A stretch of DNA of 47,701 nt from Bodo saltans (lineage: Eukaryota; Euglenozoa; Kinetoplastea; Eubodonida; Bodonidae), in assembly GCA_001460835.1 (NCBI GenBank), contig CYKH01001399.1, positions 1-47,701 of the forward strand, given 5' to 3'. The notes under the pieces were generated by a model that had not been told where the DNA came from, made no database searches, and saw only the letters and a list, made by a program, of their open reading frames with translations. Positions 43,201 through 47,701 of this stretch are shown piece after piece. Position 1 is the first letter of the stretch. The number at the start of each line of letters is the position of its first letter. A program made the position numbers and the translations under genes.

Positions 43201-46200
43201 ACGCTGGTTTCCGGAGATGGACCTTACCCACCCGCAACTGGCGTCTCGCGGTAGCTCCTTCGCACACACGCAAAGTATTGGGTCAGGTGAGCTGAGCACG
43301 GCGTCCCCAACACATTCAACGGCTAGCTCGTACAACGTACCGTTGGCGTTCGTGCAGCAGGCGAGCGGCCCTTTTGGTGCGTTTGGAGTTCCCCCAAGTG
43401 AAGACAGTGACGAGGTGGCCAACCCAGACGATGATCCCTCAGCAGAGTACGCCATCCTCTCCCAAGGCTTCGGTATCGTCCTGCTGTCCAACACGGGCGA
43501 CTCAAATGTCGTCAACTTTGATCCGCTGGCCCTCACCGACAACACACTGCGGGTTGATACCGAAGGCTTTGACCGCATCGTGGTCATGGCTTGTATCGGC
43601 CGTTGCTACGGCTCCAACGAAGACGCTGCACTCGAAGATTTTGAACTGATGTGGCCACGCATGTCCATTGCGTTATCCCTCGTGGTCGACTGGTCCCTCC
43701 TGCCGTTTGCTGTGCGTGACGATTCATTGGAGTTGCTTCTCACACCAGTGCAGTGCACCCCTGATTTGAACTGGACCTCGTGGGAGGACGAGAGTGAGGA
43801 GAGAGTCGCGGAGTATCAAGAGGTCGGCAAGCACTTGAAGCGATTGATTGAGGCGCGGGAGGAGAACACAGCTCAGTTCCAAGGCCTGCATGCTGAGGTG
43901 CAGTGGATTGAAGGCAACTTCCCTGCAGAGGATCCACTAGAACTGTCTCCGCAAAGCACACGAAAGAGCCGCCGTCGCTCCTCCCAAGCCGTCACAAGGA
44001 GCACCAACGATAAGTCAACGGTGCGGCCTCACAGCAACCGTATCGCATGCAGCGGTCGCCCAGTGGTGGTGAAGGACTTGAAGGCCGACACCATCTACAC
44101 TGTGCGAATCAGACCGGTGATGGGAGGTGGTGCTGCTGGAAAAGAGTCATTCGGTGCGTGGAGCCCAGAGATCAAACTTCGCACCGCGTCGCCCCTCACT
44201 CTTGACGTTGAGGGGATTGACGACAGCAGCGTGTCGATTAAATGGCATCGTAGCTCTCCACACCCTGACCAGATTATCAATCAACTCCTGTCATACAGCA
44301 TGCCTCAACCTACCCTGCACCCAAACTTCGTGACTACCGTCTCTGAGTTTGTGTGCTTCCTGTACCGCCACATAATTTATGGCTCCGTGGTGGTGTGGAG
44401 GAAGGAGATTGGTCCTGAGGGTCCTGATGTTGGCGGTAACGGTCACCCCGATGACACTGTGCCTGGATCCCAGCACCACCAAATAAAGGACCTCCCTCAG
44501 GGGGTGCTTTATTTTGTGCGTGTTCAGCAGCGCTCTGCGATAGGAATGGTGGGTGACGCTGCAAGCATTTATGGCTCCGTGGTGGTGTGGAGGAAGGAGA
44601 TTGGTCCTGAGGGTCCTGATGTTGGCGGTAACGGTCACCCCGATGACACTGTGCCTGGATCTCAGCATCACCAGATAAAGGACCTCCCTCAGGGAGTACT
44701 TTATTTTGTGCGTGTTCAGCAGCGCTCTGCGATAGGAATGGTGGGTGACGCTGCAAGCGGTCCGGTTCGACACGATGGAGAGGTCGGCGGCGAGGGATCA
44801 GGCGTGCAAGTGCCCACATCTGACGTTGAGTTGCGTGTGGAGCCGCCGGAGAACTCTGATTCTGATGATGGTAACAGTGCCAGCCACAATCTTGCCATCG
44901 ATCCTCTCAACTACAGCGACGACCACAGTGCAGATGCCCCTCCTCCCTCGACCACCGATGGTTCGTGGTCTTCGACAACGGCGTGCGTGCGTACGGTGGG
45001 CGAGCTCAAGGCGCACATCACGCCACTGGGCAGCGATCGTTTTCAAATTATCGTCGCACGCCCTGGCTTCGAGGATGATAAGTACAACGGTACTACCGAT
45101 GAGCGTGATCGTATTGTTGTGGTGCACCGCCCCAAGGTCCAGCCACTGATTTTTGTCCAAGCTCGCGTCTTAAGTGGATTCCACCCCTCCCGCACTCGGG
45201 GTCACGTTGACGCAACGGATGACTCCGACTTGGTCCCGTCGTACCCAACCCTTGTCACGGATGGTGTGCCGTACTGGGCGAGCGTCGATGCGAACGCCGC
45301 ATCCCTCTATTGGACAGATCGCAGCGGGCTGACCGACCACAAGATGCCTTTCTACGACAACACGTCAGACATCGACATGAGCGCTATGCGTGAGGTGAAG
45401 CAGAACACAGGAGCTCGCGGTGGTGTGCTACCAGCGTACCACATCGTGAACCTAATTCCTAACACGACGATGACGTATGTCATGTGTGGCCTTCCTCGTG
45501 GTAAGTGCCATCAGATGCAAGTACGAAGTCGATGCTACCCATCCGTGGAGCGTGTCCCTTCGGCTGGGGTTGACCTCCGTGCGACGGCAGGGACTGTGCT
45601 GTCCCCGTGGAGCCAACCTGCGCTGCTTGTGACGTTCCAAGCCCCAAAGCTTCGCATCGGGCTCACCTCCGAGTCCACTGCAGCGGTTCACTGGTTGCCC
45701 CCAGAGAAGCCCGACTACTGCCCTCCCGGCACGGAGCAGCTGACTAGAGTCGAAATCGAAATTATTGGCTTCACAAGCGGTGTGGACGAAATCTATGCTC
45801 CTGGGACTGTGGGCGTTAATGACGCTGAAGATACGCCGCATCGGCCCCGTGCTCGTAAGTTTGTACGCTTGTGCAGCACATCACAGGCACCGTCAAGGGC
45901 GCCAACCCCACTCATTCAAGATGACGCGGACGATCGTAGCGAAACGGTGGTGGTAGATAAGCTACTACCCGGCGGCATCGGCGTGGCAGTGGCCACAGGC
46001 TTCTTTGGTGATCTGCGAGGCCCAACGTGCCCCATGTACGTCTTCCACACAGTGTGTCCGGTGGTGGTAAAGTTGACAGGCCTCAGTGCATTTTACAGCT
46101 CAGTGCTGGCCTATCGGCGTACACCTCTCTTGAAGGAGTGCATCGGTGGGCTAGAGCATTTTGTGCGGTACTTTACGAAGCGTATTGACCTCCTTACAGA

Positions 46201-47701
46201 GGCGGTGTGGTCATCTGCTGAGTCACAAGGAGCAGTTCGCTCGTTACAGCGAGAGTCTGCTGGCCAGGACGACGATGCGCAGCAGCTTACACGGGTCGTA
46301 GAGGAAGAAACATTCGATATTGAGCTGCGTGCCGTGAACAAGAACATGGAGGCTTCGCCAGTCAGCAATGCTCTGATTGTCCCAATCTTAAACTTAGCCA
46401 GCAGTGAACATTCCATCAAAGAAAAGGAGAGGGGCGGTTCATTCTTTATCACCCAGCTGCAACCAACGTCGCTGTACCGAGTACGGGCGCGTGCAACAGA
46501 GGCGAGTGGCAAGAACAACTCCAACGACAGCACCATGTCGTGGAGCCGCGCAACATACTTCGCCACTTTAGGGGAGTTGCTGCTCACGTTAGTGGCATCC
46601 TACGAGACTCAAAGTGTGTTTACTGTCACACGGAGACCTCCACTCGACTCCTCTATTCCTACATGGGCACGCAAAGACGTCGACAAGTCTCTTGTGGTGG
46701 CAAGGACAGCAGAGTGGATCGACTTAGGCTTACGAGAGCTTCGACCCCCTCACCGCACCTCCCACGGCGTTGTTGAGGCAGTAAGCACGTCGACCGTGCG
46801 CAGAGAGATTACCACCGAGCTTGCGCTCAGGCTCACCAACTTGAGGAGTGGGTGCACGTACCGCATCGTATCGCGTGCCCTGCCAACTGCCAACGGTGCA
46901 TTGCAGGACTGGGACAGCACCATGGATAGCAGCCACTCGTTTGTGTGGAAGGACCTCGGGACGGTGGTGACGTGCCCGTTTGCCCCCACGATCCCATCTC
47001 TGTACGAGGCGAGAGGAGGTCAGACGTTAGGCTTCTACTGGGGCTATGATGCACGGGAGGCACACCGCCTTGGATCTCTTCTCAAACAGCTTCCCATTGC
47101 TCAAGTCCTTACTCCAGACGATGTCCCTGAGGAGATCAGTACTCGTATGAAACAAAGTCGTGTGGCAACGGTCCACTGCACGCCGTCGTCTGATCGCCGC
47201 ACTTCAGACCAGCACCTCCAGCACTTGTCTGCTACGATCCTCTGCCCTGATGACTATCCGTTGACGCCGTACAGCGCCACAAGCATCACGTTCTCGATCG
47301 AGGCGGTTGTACTGGAAGCTGCCTCTTCCATCGAGGCCGCTGCAGGTGCGCCTTCTATTCGTCATGTCCGCCGGAAGATGTACTTGGGCTCCGTCTCTGA
47401 GGCATTTGCAAGACTAGAGTTTGCACTACCACATGAGAAGTTGTCGCAGTTGCTTCGTCTCCGAGTCAAAGCCGTTGCGTCTGTGCATGAGGCAAACAGG
47501 GACGTGGAGAGTGAGTGGAGCCCGTCGTTTACCTTCGCTCCCCCTCCTGTCCCCCTTGGGCCACCTACCCACGTGCGGCTGGTGGAGTCGTTAGGAAATC
47601 GAGCAGTGATTGCATGGGATGCTCCTGATGTCACTGGTCACTTCCAGTGTCGCTTCCAAGTAAGTATGCTGAGGCCTGGAGGGGGAGAGTGGCGAGACGC
47701 C
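40223..47701 (+). CDS. Giant fibronectin type III-repeat protein, 3' end outside the window
   Basis: This frame has no stop for 2493 codons and runs off the right edge. Several segments have fibronectin type III signatures: RTLTISWSPVDFD (near residue 585), SSVSIKWHRSSP (near 1335), TAAVHWLPPEKPD (near 1820) and, near the end, GPPTHVRLVESLGNRAVIAW. Closing strands such as LQPTSLYRVRARATE also fit. Between them are long, variable, partly disordered inserts. Residues about 370-420 form a basic helix (YHVIERWRKMIRKVKRERR) that could bind calmodulin or microtubules. I see no signal peptide, so it is probably intracellular, perhaps axonemal. A 64-codon tandem duplication lies at 44375-44758. The ATG at 40223 follows AGs at 40209-40210 and 40221-40222. 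Confidence 0.82.
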   Translation, partial: MVVTLDTASVMREGEYCSYPLPSLGFRIVCVTETSVHLCRELSSATPRRCVLAVRVIEFLEPSSPSSATSRPSKHQTTVTPQDTLLTVGETEESVAIAGHFAFLPGAVALLDIRELHNGDATSSTYFSDDGTLPSRRHCKLGRERVMVQFAPSVEWHRLCVLGETAADVNWVQPPFPITTSDIEHSCPVMRDMVRAGHPLVRNERDCDGVDIVVKRHGTEATNQGAVKTRVLTQGTECFSCRFPRKSTSGSLAPLNPMDVYSVFIKGVYSVRSSINVSATCADVFGVASSGRWFVTLAPEVITIEAPTENLVRLHKQRHVLPEIALEDFGRRMRSIRRWEPYSFDIPPTTMQMVSIKASWADNEHLRAQRQEEIEGIDELLDLTRAYHVIERWRKMIRKVKRERRNFRRRLSSEKLDLEASYASMVSRAGGSDAGVNTAQSFDDAAFARRKTEVSFLVAFQKSRREKLRVIMGGMFLLEKEMLLPDRWTVFDMPDLPAQAMFRVVVSENDGTPSLSSGISVGDSRDPASMTLHSIKWRTLVTLPVLTKTDAGPGGVQQHSASFLRELLRLQVSKHVMVEHISDRTLTISWSPVDFDKVAQIVYELQSSSSNPISGVNARSTSPAVRMVTPETSSHSPQASPVADQNAFRLQELNAMREDVTRAQQLEDKRIQFEYALLITPVDDKTTLKFQTDDNVAGSIDLKIPNVGGADDYNAAAGGTGVGSVISVFLSGLAYAPNNSPSPFQSVEPNPMVPPPREERLRTYQHHHHITNLIPNQKYLIQLCQYNIMDGTWYDPCAPILTCTAAPSSITVSEFPATGELNASCTCTVTEGLLGQLEATAKKTVYGNTILPRHAFSYSNCSLLEIKLYRVRAGSGDGATNSPTIVTTRSCALKDASKGVSFRSLEPNAMYKVTCRRVTSIPGRFGAQPSSTSASAAAALQQQSPRRSRSASKLAEALTARNEAISITYFTVRCLPVFLTDIETTGLNVKIKKRWFPEMDLTHPQLASRGSSFAHTQSIGSGELSTASPTHSTASSYNVPLAFVQQASGPFGAFGVPPSEDSDEVANPDDDPSAEYAILSQGFGIVLLSNTGDSNVVNFDPLALTDNTLRVDTEGFDRIVVMACIGRCYGSNEDAALEDFELMWPRMSIALSLVVDWSLLPFAVRDDSLELLLTPVQCTPDLNWTSWEDESEERVAEYQEVGKHLKRLIEAREENTAQFQGLHAEVQWIEGNFPAEDPLELSPQSTRKSRRRSSQAVTRSTNDKSTVRPHSNRIACSGRPVVVKDLKADTIYTVRIRPVMGGGAAGKESFGAWSPEIKLRTASPLTLDVEGIDDSSVSIKWHRSSPHPDQIINQLLSYSMPQPTLHPNFVTTVSEFVCFLYRHIIYGSVVVWRKEIGPEGPDVGGNGHPDDTVPGSQHHQIKDLPQGVLYFVRVQQRSAIGMVGDAASIYGSVVVWRKEIGPEGPDVGGNGHPDDTVPGSQHHQIKDLPQGVLYFVRVQQRSAIGMVGDAASGPVRHDGEVGGEGSGVQVPTSDVELRVEPPENSDSDDGNSASHNLAIDPLNYSDDHSADAPPPSTTDGSWSSTTACVRTVGELKAHITPLGSDRFQIIVARPGFEDDKYNGTTDERDRIVVVHRPKVQPLIFVQARVLSGFHPSRTRGHVDATDDSDLVPSYPTLVTDGVPYWASVDANAASLYWTDRSGLTDHKMPFYDNTSDIDMSAMREVKQNTGARGGVLPAYHIVNLIPNTTMTYVMCGLPRGKCHQMQVRSRCYPSVERVPSAGVDLRATAGTVLSPWSQPALLVTFQAPKLRIGLTSESTAAVHWLPPEKPDYCPPGTEQLTRVEIEIIGFTSGVDEIYAPGTVGVNDAEDTPHRPRARKFVRLCSTSQAPSRAPTPLIQDDADDRSETVVVDKLLPGGIGVAVATGFFGDLRGPTCPMYVFHTVCPVVVKLTGLSAFYSSVLAYRRTPLLKECIGGLEHFVRYFTKRIDLLTEAVWSSAESQGAVRSLQRESAGQDDDAQQLTRVVEEETFDIELRAVNKNMEASPVSNALIVPILNLASSEHSIKEKERGGSFFITQLQPTSLYRVRARATEASGKNNSNDSTMSWSRATYFATLGELLLTLVASYETQSVFTVTRRPPLDSSIPTWARKDVDKSLVVARTAEWIDLGLRELRPPHRTSHGVVEAVSTSTVRREITTELALRLTNLRSGCTYRIVSRALPTANGALQDWDSTMDSSHSFVWKDLGTVVTCPFAPTIPSLYEARGGQTLGFYWGYDAREAHRLGSLLKQLPIAQVLTPDDVPEEISTRMKQSRVATVHCTPSSDRRTSDQHLQHLSATILCPDDYPLTPYSATSITFSIEAVVLEAASSIEAAAGAPSIRHVRRKMYLGSVSEAFARLEFALPHEKLSQLLRLRVKAVASVHEANRDVESEWSPSFTFAPPPVPLGPPTHVRLVESLGNRAVIAWDAPDVTGHFQCRFQVSMLRPGGGEWRDA
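44375..44758 (+). repeat. 192-bp in-frame tandem duplication inside the FN3 gene
   Basis: Copy 1 (44375-44566) and copy 2 (44567-44758) abut exactly and encode the same 64 residues. They differ at five positions, all third codon bases, clustered at 44470-44506 in copy 1. The rest is identical. Confidence 0.95.

Noticed and set aside
1-47701. tRNA, snoRNA, rRNA or mobile-element genes
   Set aside because: I saw no cloverleaf, clear C/D box pair, rRNA segment, transposase or reverse transcriptase. Small RNAs could still be missed by eye.

Overview
This 47.7 kb window looks like nuclear DNA from a kinetoplastid protist. A free-living bodonid such as Bodo saltans is my best guess. All 18 well-supported genes lie on the + strand, none has a visible intron, and intergenic gaps are short (mostly 80-300 nt). 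Almost every start codon sits a few bases after a pyrimidine tract and an AG, as expected for polycistronic transcription with spliced-leader trans-splicing. TAA, TAG and TGA all end genes, so the code is standard. The gene content fits: PF16/SPAG6, fibrillarin, an Rrp42-like exosome subunit, beta-COP and a protein built like the flagellar-pocket-collar protein BILBO1. The exact species is inference.

Layout. 1-613: nested direct repeats, including a duplicated copy of the beta-COP 5' end. 0.6-17.2 kb: beta-COP, an Rrp42-like exosome subunit, a RING/TRAF-zinc-finger/beta-helix protein, a WD40 plus long coiled-coil protein, a J-domain protein, a GAF-domain protein, a membrane-anchored phosphodiester glycosidase (NAGPA family), a small coiled-coil protein and PF16. 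17.5-32.2 kb: one unrecognised gene, then four consecutive genes built from ubiquitin-like (beta-grasp) modules, C2 domains and C-terminal coiled coils. These are the BILBO1-like protein, a three-Ubl protein, a 2672-residue protein with about 14 C2 domains and four Ubl-like modules, and a shorter paralogue of it. 32.4-40.1 kb: fibrillarin, a TSNAXIP1-like coiled-coil protein, an unrecognised gene broken by a 300-N assembly gap, a WD40 protein and a two-CHORD protein. 40.2 kb to the end: a gene of at least 2493 codons with fibronectin type III modules, still open at the window edge.

Neighbouring kinetoplastid genes need not share a function, so most of the window is probably an ordinary mixed transcription unit. 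The exception is 18.8-32.2 kb. Its four adjacent genes share the same rare building blocks, and two are clear paralogues. I read this as a candidate undescribed membrane-cytoskeleton scaffold set, perhaps linked to the flagellar pocket or feeding apparatus.
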